Shown here one piece after another: positions 1 through 9,235 of a stretch of DNA of 64,000 nt (position 1 is its first letter; each line of letters opens with the position of its first letter). The position numbers and the translations under genes were made by a program. The stretch lies in NCBI GenBank assembly GCA_009833045.1, contig WUUP01000001.1, forward strand, positions 113,440-177,439. Reading direction: 5' to 3'. The DNA is from Saprospirales bacterium GYS_P2D. GTDB lineage: Bacteria; Bacteroidota; Bacteroidia; Chitinophagales; Saprospiraceae. The notes under the pieces were generated by a model that was not told the origin of the DNA, searched no databases, and worked only from the letters and a program-made list of their open reading frames with translations.

Positions 1-1741
1 CTGCGTTGAAAGTATTAATCGTAAGATCCATTACTCTATAATCATATCGATTTTGCTCCGCATTCATGATCTGCTGATCAACCGGTCTTGGTTGAAAGGT
101 ATTATCAATCTTTCGCTGTGACACATAATCACTGAAGCTAAGGTATCGATTGTTGATGCCAATATTATCAACTATGACCAATACTATGAGAGCAGCTAAA
201 AGAACATTCTGATTGATTTTAGACTTAGAGTAAGCCCACAAAACTCCAAAACTTAATACTACAAAAATCAAACTTCTTAGCGAGTCAGATTTTAATACAG
301 ATTTTCTATCCGCTACAAAAGCAGAAATGTCCAAACCCTGCTGAGCATATCGTCCATCCCCTGCACTTTCAAACGACAGTACCCCTGGCAATACTAACCA
401 AGAAAGTAAAGCAAATCCACCCAATACACCCCCACTTATATAGAGAGCTCTATCAAAGTCTTTAGAAGCTCCTTCTTTAATCAATCTATAAATAGCCATC
501 ACTCCTAGTAAAGACAAGAAATAAGGAGTAATAGACAAAATAGACTGAGGAGCCCTGAACTTATTATACAAGGGCAAGTAATCAAAAATTAACTTATTAA
601 ACCATTCAAAATTAGAACCCATTGATATCAGATAGGTCAATAAAACTCCTAAAACCAGCCACCACTTTAAGATACCCCTCACATAAAGCGCCCCTAAAAG
701 AAATAAGAATATGCTGATAGCACCTAAGTACATAGGTGCCTCCGTAAAAGGCAAGTCGCCCCAGTATAAAGGCGCTCTCTCTATTCTAAAATTTTTAAAG
801 CTTTCTGATTTAGTACCGACCTTTTCTCCACTGCCACCACCTACAAATCTTGGGATGAAGGTTCCTCCTATATCTATTAGCCCATTTGACCATTGCATCG
901 CATAATTCCAATTAAGACCTTCCACCTTGCTTGAGGAATCTGCGCCACCCAGATTTGCATTAGTCAAGATGGGAGCGCCCCGCATAGATTGCTCAGAGTG
1001 CGTCTTCATACTCCATATTTTTGTAGCACTACTTCCTACTCCTATTAAGGCTGCAGTTACTACAAGTCCTACTCCAAAGAGTAGTGATTTCCAATCTACT
1101 TGTCCTTTGGCAAGTTGAACTAACTTTAGCACTCCATAAATAATGAAAACCATAAATATGTAATAACTCATCTGAGGATGCCTGAGATATAAACTCATTG
1201 CCACGGCAAAGGCAGTAATCAAAAATCCAAGCACATATTTCTTCTTCTCAAATATGAGTACAACACCTAATATCAATAAAGATGTGTATGACAAAACATC
1301 AATCTTGCTGGTATGCCCAGCCTTCCACAAAATCAAATTAGTCAATGGTAGTGCCGAGGATACAGCTAATAGAATGCTCAACAGATTATTCATCCCAAAC
1401 CCAATCCGTCCCAATAAAAAAGCACTCAATAGAGCTACAAAGAAAATAGCCATTGGTCTATTTTGACCTAACTTAAATACTTTGTCTACATAGGTTATTA
1501 CATTACTACTGCTAGGAGCACCGTAGAGCATTGGCATTCCAGCGAATTGAGCGGGATTCCAAATGTATGATCTATCATTTTTCTCATTGTATTCCCGAAG
1601 CAGTTTAGTTTTTGCTATTCCTTGTATCTGATCACCTCTTTCCAAGGTCTTTCCTTGATACTCTGGCAAAAACATGAAAGTCACCAATGCCAAGAAAGCT
1701 AATACTGGCCATATATTGAAAAAGAATGTCTTAATACTCAT
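1..1741 (-). CDS. YfhO-family polytopic membrane protein, 3' end cut off by window
   Basis: I translated this frame directly from the minus strand. It starts at the ATG at 1741 and stays open to base 1, giving 580 residues with no stop, so the C-terminus lies outside the window. The N-terminus has one hydrophobic segment (about residues 5-24), then a short outside loop with an ERGDQIQG motif and a WNPAQFAGMP stretch. This is the layout of Bacteroidota YfhO-like proteins, which are GT-C-like membrane proteins; Bacillus YfhO takes part in lipoteichoic acid glycosylation. Many hydrophobic segments follow. The substrate here is unknown. Codon use looks more AT-rich (TTA, TTG, GGA, AAT) than in lipA and the following genes. 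The gene is separated from lipA by a terminator. Confidence 0.8.
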   Translation of the reverse strand, partial: MSIKTFFFNIWPVLAFLALVTFMFLPEYQGKTLERGDQIQGIAKTKLLREYNEKNDRSYIWNPAQFAGMPMLYGAPSSSNVITYVDKVFKLGQNRPMAIFFVALLSAFLLGRIGFGMNNLLSILLAVSSALPLTNLILWKAGHTSKIDVLSYTSLLILGVVLIFEKKKYVLGFLITAFAVAMSLYLRHPQMSYYIFMVFIIYGVLKLVQLAKGQVDWKSLLFGVGLVVTAALIGVGSSATKIWSMKTHSEQSMRGAPILTNANLGGADSSSKVEGLNWNYAMQWSNGLIDIGGTFIPRFVGGGSGEKVGTKSESFKNFRIERAPLYWGDLPFTEAPMYLGAISIFLFLLGALYVRGILKWWLVLGVLLTYLISMGSNFEWFNKLIFDYLPLYNKFRAPQSILSITPYFLSLLGVMAIYRLIKEGASKDFDRALYISGGVLGGFALLSWLVLPGVLSFESAGDGRYAQQGLDISAFVADRKSVLKSDSLRSLIFVVLSFGVLWAYSKSKINQNVLLAALIVLVIVDNIGINNRYLSFSDYVSQRKIDNTFQPRPVDQQIMNAEQNRYDYRVMDLTINTFNA

Positions 1742-1825
1742 GATTAGATTATATGAAAATCTAATATATGATGTTATTGAGTATCCTATAGCTATACCTC
1801 TTTAAAATCCTATTTTTCCCTCCCC

Positions 1826-1870
1826 AAACAAAAAAAGGTTACCTCCGATCCTAATGATCAAAGGCAACCT
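1826..1870 (-). terminator. Intrinsic terminator after lipA
   Basis: On the minus strand the arm AGGTTGCCT (1870-1862) pairs with AGGTAACCT (1844-1836, written 5'-3' on the minus strand). A run of seven or more T residues follows at once. The loop contains a second short pairing, GATC/GATC. It sits about 107 bases past the lipA stop and before the YfhO-type gene. Confidence 0.85.
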
Positions 1871-1976
1871 CTCTCTTTAACACTCTCAAAAATAAGAGAC
1901 ATTGTCTTTTAGACCTGATACAGTGATATAGTCACACTATCCTCTGTATAAAGATGATTCTTTAACATTTCAGGAG

Positions 1977-2864
1977 CTACAGGTGGCGCTCAGCATGATA
2001 AGATGATCGGACTAATGGACCACTCTCGACGAAATCAAAGCCTCGCTTGTAACCCTCCTCTTCATAAAACCTAAAAGTATCGGGATGTATAAAGTCGGCC
2101 ACCTCGAGATGCATCTTAGTCGGCTGGAGATACTGACCGATAGTCACCACATCACAGTCGTGCTCTCGGAGATCATCCAATATCTGGAGCACTTCATCTT
2201 TAGTTTCACCGAGGCCTACCATGAATCCAGACTTAGTCCGCGTGCCGAGCTCTTTAGTACGTTTGATCTGCTCGAGTGAGCGTGCATACTTAGCCTGTGG
2301 ACGTACCATGCGATAGAGGCGCTCTACGGTTTCCATATTATGGGATACGACTTCTTGACCTCCCTCGACCATACGCTCGAGCGCCGCCCAGTTAGCCTTA
2401 GTATCGGGGATGAGCGTCTCTATGGTAGTAGTCGGAGACATTTCCTTAGTCTGCACGACTGTCTGATACCAGATCTCTGCACCTCTGTCTTTTAGTTCAT
2501 CACGATTGACCGATGTGAGTACGGCATGCTTGACCTGCATGAGCATGATCGCCTCAGCCACTCGTCGTGGCTCATCTTCGTCATACTCTGGTGGTCGACC
2601 TGTCGCCACTGCACAAAACGAGCAAGACCTCGTGCATACATTACCCAGTATCATGAAGGTCGCCGTACCGGCTCCCCAACACTCTCCCATATTGGGACAG
2701 TTACCGCTCTGGCAGATGGTATGTAGCTGGTACTCATCGACCAGCCGACGCACTCGCTTATAGTCTTCTCCGATCGGCAGCTTGACTCGGAGCCAATCTG
2801 GACGCTTGGCACGTTTAGTTTTAGGTTCTGCTTGGACGATGGGAAGTTCTACCACGACACTCAA
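1977..2864 (-). CDS. lipA: Lipoyl synthase
   Basis: A radical SAM enzyme that inserts two sulfurs into protein-bound octanoate to make the lipoyl cofactor of pyruvate and 2-oxoglutarate dehydrogenases and the glycine cleavage system; cytosolic. The 295 residues match the usual LipA length. The auxiliary-cluster cysteines are at 51, 56 and 62 ([12 protein letters not shown]). The radical SAM cysteines are at 77, 81 and 84 (CTRSCSFC). The conserved RSSYHA motif near the C-terminus supplies the serine ligand of the auxiliary cluster. The upstream gene at 2917-3732 has the same direction with a 52-base gap, so the two may be cotranscribed. No lipB lies next to it. Confidence 0.97.
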   Translation of the reverse strand: MSVVVELPIVQAEPKTKRAKRPDWLRVKLPIGEDYKRVRRLVDEYQLHTICQSGNCPNMGECWGAGTATFMILGNVCTRSCSFCAVATGRPPEYDEDEPRRVAEAIMLMQVKHAVLTSVNRDELKDRGAEIWYQTVVQTKEMSPTTTIETLIPDTKANWAALERMVEGGQEVVSHNMETVERLYRMVRPQAKYARSLEQIKRTKELGTRTKSGFMVGLGETKDEVLQILDDLREHDCDVVTIGQYLQPTKMHLEVADFIHPDTFRFYEEEGYKRGFDFVESGPLVRSSYHAERHL

Positions 2865-2916
2865 TTTTGATGTGACAACAAAACTGCGAAATTACCTCGA
2901 TAGTTCAAACCTCAGA

Positions 2917-3732
2917 CTACAACTTACGGCTGCCAAACTGGAAGGATGCATAAAGCTTAGCTAAGAAAAAACTGTTTGATATATCATTTCGCTCCACCAT
3001 GAGTGGTATCTCTCGGGGATAGACATCCATCATGACACCTACCTCTACTGCTTTGACTTTATCTTCGAAAGCACCCAGACCCAGATGTAGTCCGACCTTA
3101 GTATGAAGGCCTACAGTTGGTGTGATCTCTGTGAATCCTTTCCAAAAATTAGTGCCTCCATATATCCGATCAAAATCTAAAAAGTCATCACGATTTTCTT
3201 CGCTATAGCGGATAGCCTCGACCTGTCTATCTACCAGGTCATCAGAGGTGCGTATGACATTGACATAGTAGGGCTTGATGAGTCCGAGACTCCCCCCGAT
3301 CTCATAGATCCACCCCACAGCTACTCCTTTGCGACGAGTCTTCTCCGAGAGGTAGTTTTTTTGACCATAGGCTACTCGTAGGTTAAAAAGTTGACTTTGC
3401 TTACCATAGATGAAAGGATTGCGACTGACATCTCCTATTCGCTCTCCAGTGATTTGCTGACGCTTTTCTTGCGCATCTTTCATATACCCTATCTCGTAGG
3501 ACATATAGCTCGTCTTATAGTAGCTATCCAGCTTCCCTTTTTTATAGGCTAGGGTGAATCCTTGCAAATGTGGTCGTATCTCAAATAAACTCTCTGTCGC
3601 ATATACCACTCCCTTTAGATTGTATTCTATCGGTTTCGGCTGAAACACATTTTGAGCCTGAAGCGACAGCCCAAGTACACAGAGCAGGACGATTATTATA
3701 TGTTTTGACAAGCCATTCATGTTATGGTTCAA
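2917..3732 (-). CDS. Putative outer-membrane beta-barrel protein, function unknown
   Basis: 271 residues. A clear signal peptide (hydrophobic stretch about residues 11-22, ending LSLQAQ) is typical of exported Bacteroidota proteins. The mature part has many short alternating-polarity strands (for example VAVGWIYEIGGSLGLI) and ends in an aromatic-rich strand, LYASFQFGS. That suggests a small outer-membrane barrel rather than a soluble enzyme. I recognise no named family. An in-frame ATG at 3720 is an alternative start that leaves a shorter signal peptide. The gene is divergent from the deacetylase-like gene across about 50-110 AT-rich bases. It may share a transcript with lipA, but no functional link is evident. 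Confidence 0.6.
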   Translation of the reverse strand: MNHNMNGLSKHIIIVLLCVLGLSLQAQNVFQPKPIEYNLKGVVYATESLFEIRPHLQGFTLAYKKGKLDSYYKTSYMSYEIGYMKDAQEKRQQITGERIGDVSRNPFIYGKQSQLFNLRVAYGQKNYLSEKTRRKGVAVGWIYEIGGSLGLIKPYYVNVIRTSDDLVDRQVEAIRYSEENRDDFLDFDRIYGGTNFWKGFTEITPTVGLHTKVGLHLGLGAFEDKVKAVEVGVMMDVYPREIPLMVERNDISNSFFLAKLYASFQFGSRKL

Positions 3733-3742
3733 TTTATAAATA

Positions 3743-3750
3743 TAATTTTG
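3743..3750 (+). promoter_or_regulatory. Possible -7 box (TAATTTTG) for the deacetylase-like gene
   Basis: TAATTTTG fits the Bacteroidota -7 consensus TAnnTTTG and lies in the AT-rich divergent spacer. I see no good TTTG about 20 bases upstream, so the call is weak. If real, transcription would start near 3757, leaving room for a translation start around 3790. Confidence 0.3.
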
Positions 3751-3846
3751 AAATACTTGTTGTTCACATTTTTAATCTTTTAGCTCGATATAAAGCCGCT
3801 CATATACATAGTCAGCGATCAGGTCTCTCCCAGGCTGCGATATGTC

Positions 3847-5085
3847 TTGGATCATATATTCGTACATCGCTATGATATCCGATACGAGATTTTGGCTGTA
3901 GCCAATATACCCTCAGATGGATATACTATCTACTATGGTAATGACAGCCACCCTACCGCAGACTACTCTATCCCACGATCAGGACTGCTCGATGAGAGAT
4001 CTATATCCACTCAGACTCTCTCAGTAGCACATGATATCGACATGCCATACACATTTGATGTGGTGTCATCTGCGGCTTCGCTACCATTCGACCTATTCGC
4101 CTTCGTATTTTATCACTTATCCAGATATGAGGAGTATGCGAGCTCTGCAGTAGATCAACACGATCGCTGGAGCAGTGATCAATCATGGATCGTCAAAAAT
4201 GAGCTCATCCTTCTCCCAATAGTTGACCTATGGATAGAATATCTCAGAAAAAAACTTCAGGCAGAAGGTATTCTGCTGCCCAAAACTAAAAAATTCAAAC
4301 TACTCCCGACTATAGATATCGACATGCCCTATGCATATAGAGATCGACCGATGAAGTCGCTCTTAGCGCTATCTCGAGACCTCTTATTTGGACGTTTCAG
4401 CCGTGTCCAAAAACGGATAAGTGCTCTCAGATCTAACAAAGATCCCTTTGATGAGTACTCATATCTTCTTGACCGATTGAAAGAAATCGATAGCCTCTTT
4501 TTCTTTCTCTGTAGGTGGGCTCCTCCGAGAGATGAAAACTATCATGTCGATCACGCAAGTTTCAAAGAATTAGTAACTCTCATGAATGAGAGCCATGACA
4601 TAGGCGTACATCCGTCCTATCAAAGTATGGAGCAGCCAGAGCTTATCTCAGCAGAGAAAAAAATACTGAGCGTCATTTCTAAAGCGTCCATTTTCAGGAG
4701 TAGATTTCACTTTCTGAGATATCGGTTACCTCGCAGCTATAGAGTACTCATAGATGCTGGTATCACCGAGGATCATAGCATGATGTATCCGGATCGCTCA
4801 GGCTTCAGAGCGGGCACTTGTCACCCATTCTATTGGTATGATCTGGAGCGTGAGGAGACCACGGATCTCACGATACATCCCTCTGCGATCATGGATGTCA
4901 CGCTCAAAGACTACATGAGCCTCTCTCCTGCACAGGCTATCTCTCACATAGATGAGATAGTAGCTGCTGTCAGGTCGGTAGATGGCACGTTGTCATTCAT
5001 CTGGCACAATAGTTCCTTCTCCGAGATACATGGCTGGGCGGGCTGGCGCAGTGTATTTGGGCATCTGCTTTCGCTGTCAGAGTGA
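3847..5085 (+). CDS. Polysaccharide deacetylase-like protein
   Basis: About 412-431 residues, cytosolic or loosely exported, with no signal peptide seen. The central part resembles Bacteroidota polysaccharide-deacetylase (NodB-fold) proteins: an acidic IDIDMP motif, a later DIGVHPSYQS stretch that would place metal-binding His and Asp, and GFRAGTCHPFYWYD near the C-terminus. The family acts on cell-surface or capsular glycans; the substrate here is unknown. The listed start is a TTG and is probably too late. In frame upstream the sequence reads IKPLIYIVSD then QVSPRLRYVL, which looks like the usual family N-terminus, but no ATG, GTG or TTG lies between the stop at 3781-3783 and 3847. An ATA at 3790 is the best-placed candidate. 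The symporter gene follows 23 bases later. Confidence 0.72.
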   Translation: MDHIFVHRYDIRYEILAVANIPSDGYTIYYGNDSHPTADYSIPRSGLLDERSISTQTLSVAHDIDMPYTFDVVSSAASLPFDLFAFVFYHLSRYEEYASSAVDQHDRWSSDQSWIVKNELILLPIVDLWIEYLRKKLQAEGILLPKTKKFKLLPTIDIDMPYAYRDRPMKSLLALSRDLLFGRFSRVQKRISALRSNKDPFDEYSYLLDRLKEIDSLFFFLCRWAPPRDENYHVDHASFKELVTLMNESHDIGVHPSYQSMEQPELISAEKKILSVISKASIFRSRFHFLRYRLPRSYRVLIDAGITEDHSMMYPDRSGFRAGTCHPFYWYDLEREETTDLTIHPSAIMDVTLKDYMSLSPAQAISHIDEIVAAVRSVDGTLSFIWHNSSFSEIHGWAGWRSVFGHLLSLSE

Positions 5086-5108
5086 GGCAGATTGTGTAAT
5101 ATTGTCTA

Positions 5109-6587
5109 ATGAGTAATGTACTATCTCCCAGTCTGGTATTAGGTGTCATCGTCGCATACTTCCTGTTTTTGATAGTGATATCTTACATCACCGGTCGAGA
5201 TGCGAATAATGAAACCTTCTTCACTGCTAATAAAAAATCTCCCTGGCTACTCGTAGCGATAGGGATGATAGGCGCTTCTCTATCAGGAGTGACATTCATC
5301 TCGATACCCGGTGTCGTAGGCAAGGGTGGGACCAATATGAATTTTGCATACATGCAGATGGTATTCGGATATCTGGTCGGATATCTGGTCATTGCCACCG
5401 TACTCATGCCTCTCTACTACAAGATGAATCTCACCACCATCTACGGCTATCTCAGGGATCGATTTGGTGTAGTATCGTATAAGACAGGAGCATTTTACTT
5501 CTTGCTTTCTCGAGTGATTGGAGCCTCATTCCGGCTCTTTTTAGTGGCTATCGTGTTACAAAATTTCGTCATGGACCAGTTTGGCATTCCGTTCATGGTG
5601 ACCGTGGCATTGACCATCATACTGATCTGGGTCTATACCTTCAGAGGAGGGATCAAGACGATAGTATGGACAGATACCATACAGACGGTATGTATGCTCA
5701 CTGCTGTGATACTCACGATAGGAGCTATCGGCTCTGCTATGGATATGAGTATCTCTGGCCTCTGGGCTGAAATGAAGTCTGCAGGCTACACAGAGCTATT
5801 TTACTTTGAGGGAGGCTGGTCAGATCCTAATAATTTCTTCAAACAGTTTATCTCAGGTGCGCTGATAGCTATCGTGATGACTGGCCTGGATCAGGATATG
5901 ATGCAAAAGAATCTCACCTGTAAGTCGCTCGGAGATGCCCAAAAAAACATATACACCTTTAGTTTTATCCTGATTTTTGCTAATCTACTCTTCTTATCAC
6001 TGGGAGCGCTACTCTATATCTACGCTACTAAAGAAGGAATCGCTATACCAGAAAAGACCGATCTCCTCTACCCTACTATAGCGCTCAACTATCTCGGTCC
6101 CACGGTAGGTGTGATATTCATCCTGGGGCTGATCGCTGCCGCCTATAGTAGTGCTGACTCGGCACTCACCGCACTAACGACTTCATTTTGTATTGACTTC
6201 TTAGATTTTGAACGAAAAGATAGAAGCGAATCTGAAAAGAAATCACTCCGGCTCAAGGTCCACATTGCCTTCTCTGTCTTACTATTCTTAGTCATCGTGA
6301 TATTCAAGGCACTTAATAATGATGCTATCATCAATGAGCTATTCACCGCAGCTGGCTATACATACGGACCACTGCTGGGTCTATTCAGCTTTGGGATGCT
6401 GACTAAACGTCTGGTGAAAGATCAATATGTCTGGATCATCTGTCTCGCTGCCCCGGTATTAGCCTATATGATCAATGCTAATTCGGCCACGCTTTTAGGT
6501 GGCTTTCAATTTGGCTTCTTGATCGTAGCGCTCAATGGTGCATTGACCTTCCTTGGGCTATGGGTGCTGAGTCGGAGAGTGAGTTAA
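5109..6587 (+). CDS. Sodium:solute symporter (SSS/SLC5 family)
   Basis: 492 residues with about 13 hydrophobic segments, the normal size for the family. The N-terminus carries the usual first helix, then GRDANNETFFTANK and a glycine-rich LVAIGMIGASLSGVTFISIP stretch. These correspond to the substrate- and sodium-site region. A YSSADSALTALTT motif about residue 345 matches the conserved TM8-9 sodium-binding region. It imports a solute with Na+. Because murQ lies 121 bases downstream in the same direction, an amino sugar or muropeptide breakdown product is a plausible substrate; that is inference from context only. Confidence 0.9.
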   Translation: MSNVLSPSLVLGVIVAYFLFLIVISYITGRDANNETFFTANKKSPWLLVAIGMIGASLSGVTFISIPGVVGKGGTNMNFAYMQMVFGYLVGYLVIATVLMPLYYKMNLTTIYGYLRDRFGVVSYKTGAFYFLLSRVIGASFRLFLVAIVLQNFVMDQFGIPFMVTVALTIILIWVYTFRGGIKTIVWTDTIQTVCMLTAVILTIGAIGSAMDMSISGLWAEMKSAGYTELFYFEGGWSDPNNFFKQFISGALIAIVMTGLDQDMMQKNLTCKSLGDAQKNIYTFSFILIFANLLFLSLGALLYIYATKEGIAIPEKTDLLYPTIALNYLGPTVGVIFILGLIAAAYSSADSALTALTTSFCIDFLDFERKDRSESEKKSLRLKVHIAFSVLLFLVIVIFKALNNDAIINELFTAAGYTYGPLLGLFSFGMLTKRLVKDQYVWIICLAAPVLAYMINANSATLLGGFQFGFLIVALNGALTFLGLWVLSRRVS

Positions 6588-6708
6588 AACCTTTTTGATG
6601 TACACACGATTTAATGTACTGTAGCAAAAGATATTTCATCATTAAATAATAAACTGCCACTTATCGTTTTTTCGATTAGATCGACAATAAAAAAATTAAA
6701 TCTCCCCT

Positions 6709-7515
6709 ATGCCCTCTAAGACAACTGAATCCCCTTCACTCTATCGACATCTCGAGCAGATGAGCACTATCGAGCTACTGACTAATATCAATCAAGAAGA
6801 TCAAAAAGTAGCCCTCGCTATCCGAGAAAAACTTCCTGAGATAGAAGCTGTAGTAGATGCCGTTTATGATAAAATGAAGGATGGGGGCAGACTCTTTTAC
6901 ATAGGTGCCGGGACGAGTGGTAGATTGGGTATCGTCGATGCTTCGGAGTGTCCTCCTACTTTTGGAGTCCCGCATGATCTGGTCATCGGGCTGATGGCAG
7001 GAGGAGATGGAGCTATGCGTAGGGCGGTAGAGTTTGCAGAGGATGATACCCACTTAGCGTGGAAAGATCTCTCGGCATACGCTATAGATGAGCAAGACTT
7101 CGTCATAGGTATAGCGGCATCTGGGTCGACTCCCTATGTCGTGCATGGCCTGAAGGACTGCCGAGAGCGAGGCATATCGACCGGGTCTATCAGCTGCAAT
7201 AGTGACACCGTACTATCGCAGGCAGCCGACTATCCTATCGAGGTGGTACTCGGACCAGAATTCGTCACTGGTAGTACACGTATGAAGGCAGGCACCGCTC
7301 AAAAATTAATACTCAATATGATATCTACATCAGTGATGATCAAGCTGGGCAGAGTGAAGGACAATAGAATGGTAGACATGCAGCTCAGCAATAATAAGCT
7401 GGTCGATCGAGGGACTAAGATGGTCATGACCTCCCTGCATGTCACCTATGAAGAAGCTAAGCAACTACTATTAGATCATGGCTCTGTACGAGCTGCCATA
7501 GATAGCCAGTCATAG
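6709..7515 (+). CDS. murQ: N-acetylmuramic acid 6-phosphate etherase
   Basis: Cleaves the lactyl ether of MurNAc-6-phosphate to give GlcNAc-6-phosphate and D-lactate in peptidoglycan recycling; cytosolic. The 268 residues form a SIS-fold protein, slightly shorter than the E. coli enzyme (298). Diagnostic motifs are IGAGTSGRLGIVDASECPP, where the Glu is the catalytic acid/base, an AEDD motif that supplies the second acid, and GSTRMKAGTAQKLILNM in the phosphate-binding half. The ATG at 6709 is the only start that keeps the full N-terminus. The stop is followed after two bases by the next gene, so the two are almost certainly cotranscribed. Confidence 0.96.
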   Translation: MPSKTTESPSLYRHLEQMSTIELLTNINQEDQKVALAIREKLPEIEAVVDAVYDKMKDGGRLFYIGAGTSGRLGIVDASECPPTFGVPHDLVIGLMAGGDGAMRRAVEFAEDDTHLAWKDLSAYAIDEQDFVIGIAASGSTPYVVHGLKDCRERGISTGSISCNSDTVLSQAADYPIEVVLGPEFVTGSTRMKAGTAQKLILNMISTSVMIKLGRVKDNRMVDMQLSNNKLVDRGTKMVMTSLHVTYEEAKQLLLDHGSVRAAIDSQS

Positions 7516-7517
7516 CC

Positions 7518-8195
7518 ATGGGAGAGGATCATCATATCCATGACAATGAAGAAATACTGGCTCGATGGGATGTCTATGAGAGATGCATGAGTCATGTGAC
7601 ACTGCATGAAGTACCCCACCTACCACATCTCCATCCGGACGACATAGAGGCATGTTCTGACGAGATATTTATCAAGAATGTGCCTGAGCGATTTTATAAG
7701 CAGTTCACTGTGATCTGCCGTGCTTTCCCTGAGCTGAAAAATGATAACATATCTCTGAAGTTCAGGCCGATCAGTATGACTATGCAGGCACGACCCAATA
7801 TCTGGACCGTATTAGGTGGCGAGCGTGAGTACTTCATATTCGTCAATGTCGCTCGAAGCAAAAATGGTCTCTTACTCGGCGATATACCATTCAATGCGCA
7901 AATCGGTATTATCGCCCATGAGCTATGTCATATCGTGGACTATCACTTCAAGACCAACTGGGAAATCATCAAAACAGGCCTTTGGTATCTGAAAAAACGA
8001 AATCAGGAAGACTACGAAAAAGCAGTCGACTATCTCGTGATCAAAAAAGGCCTGGGTCATCAGCTGAAGGACTGGTCGCACTTCGTACTACACGAAGCGG
8101 AGCTCACTGCGAAATACAAGAAAACGAAAGAAACCTACTATCTCCGACCAGAAGACATCCACAAAAAACTGAAAGATCATACTGATCATTCTTAA
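7518..8195 (+). CDS. Putative zinc metallopeptidase-like protein (HELCH motif)
   Basis: 225 residues, no signal peptide, no transmembrane segment. The central AHELCHIVDYH stretch (about residues 135-145) is an HExxH zinc motif inside a predicted helix, as in gluzincin-type peptidases. A later HEAELTAKY motif could supply a third metal ligand (Glu). I recognise no named family. The ATG is two bases past the murQ stop, which implies translational coupling. A role in amino-sugar or peptidoglycan recycling is therefore possible, but no substrate can be inferred. The C-terminus is Lys- and His-rich. Confidence 0.65.
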   Translation: MGEDHHIHDNEEILARWDVYERCMSHVTLHEVPHLPHLHPDDIEACSDEIFIKNVPERFYKQFTVICRAFPELKNDNISLKFRPISMTMQARPNIWTVLGGEREYFIFVNVARSKNGLLLGDIPFNAQIGIIAHELCHIVDYHFKTNWEIIKTGLWYLKKRNQEDYEKAVDYLVIKKGLGHQLKDWSHFVLHEAELTAKYKKTKETYYLRPEDIHKKLKDHTDHS

Positions 8196-8234
8196 CTTTT
8201 CATCACCCCACAATTACCTAAAAGTCTATAAATC

Positions 8235-9044
8235 GTGAATCCACTTTATATCCTCAGTAGAATACTCATCCTAAGCCTAGTCCTACTGACATGGAGCTGC
8301 AAGGATGATAGCCAACAAACCTCAAACACTACTCCATCGCCTCAAGCAGCTCAGGACTATCGCATCGTCAATCGTATCGCTCACGATGCCAAGGCATTCA
8401 CTCAAGGGCTCGAATACCATGAAGGAATAATTTATGAAAGTACAGGCCAATATGGCTCCTCTTGGATCAGCACCTACGATCTGGGGACGCTCGAGTATGA
8501 GAAGAAAGCAATATTAAACAAAAAGTACTTTGGTGAAGGTATGACGCTCTACGATGGTAAAATCTATCAACTCACTTACAAGGCTGGCAAAATGATGGTC
8601 TATGATGCCGAGACCTATGCCGTCTTGGATGAGTATGACTATAGCGAATCATTCGCAGAAGGATGGGGACTGTCTAATAATGGTGAGCAGCTCATCATCT
8701 CCGATGGCACCAGTACCATATATTTCATGGATCCATCGGACTACTCTATCGCACAGAAGATTAATGTAAAAAAAGGGAATCAAGGTGTCAGAAGACTGAA
8801 CGAACTGGAGTATGTAGACGGATCTATATATGCTAATATCTGGCAGACCAACACAATCGTAAAAATCAATCCTAATACGGGAGATATCCTCCAAGAATAT
8901 GATCTATCATCACTGTACAAAATGATCAATCATGGACAAGATATGGATGTCCTCAATGGTATCGCATACAATAGTACAAAAGAGACATTTTATGTCACAG
9001 GAAAGTACTGGCCTTACCTATTTGAGATCAAACTACTGAAATAG
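8235..9044 (+). CDS. Glutaminyl-peptide cyclotransferase, beta-propeller type, lipoprotein
   Basis: 269 residues, starting at GTG (8235). The N-terminal hydrophobic stretch ends in LTWSC, a lipobox, so the protein is probably a lipoprotein. The mature part begins YRIVNRIAHDAKAFTQGLEY, the signature start of the glutamine cyclotransferase (plant/bacterial QC) family. A series of beta-propeller blades follows, with conserved FGEGMTLYDGKIYQLTYK, EGWGLSNNG, LNELEYVDG and a C-terminal DVLNGIAY. The family converts N-terminal Gln to pyroglutamate in exported proteins. It stands alone and ends at a bidirectional terminator shared with the convergent Sua5 gene. Confidence 0.9.
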   Translation: MNPLYILSRILILSLVLLTWSCKDDSQQTSNTTPSPQAAQDYRIVNRIAHDAKAFTQGLEYHEGIIYESTGQYGSSWISTYDLGTLEYEKKAILNKKYFGEGMTLYDGKIYQLTYKAGKMMVYDAETYAVLDEYDYSESFAEGWGLSNNGEQLIISDGTSTIYFMDPSDYSIAQKINVKKGNQGVRRLNELEYVDGSIYANIWQTNTIVKINPNTGDILQEYDLSSLYKMINHGQDMDVLNGIAYNSTKETFYVTGKYWPYLFEIKLLK

Positions 9045-9170
9045 TGAAAGTCCTAAATCAAAATCATCCATCAAAGGCATAGGGGTATACTCTTAAAACT
9101 GCTGTCTTATTAGTGTAATTCGAATAGTTTCATGGATTAGATTTATTACCCTTATTTTGTCTTTAAAAGA

Positions 9171-9208
9171 ATGAAAGGAGCTGACCCAAAACGGCTCCTT
9201 TTCTTTTA
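9171..9208. terminator. Bidirectional intrinsic terminator
   Basis: AAAGGAGC (9174-9181) pairs with GCTCCTTT (9194-9201). T-rich tracts follow on the plus strand (TTTTCTTTT) and on the minus strand (TTTCATTCTTTT). It lies between the convergent cyclotransferase (+) and Sua5 (-) genes and can serve both. Confidence 0.85.
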
Positions 9209-9235
9209 TATAGCTGTCCCGTCCTGACAAAAGTA

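Noticed and set aside
711-1466. Three small plus-strand frames at the left end
   Set aside because: All lie opposite the long YfhO-type reading frame, which is continuous and has membrane-protein composition.
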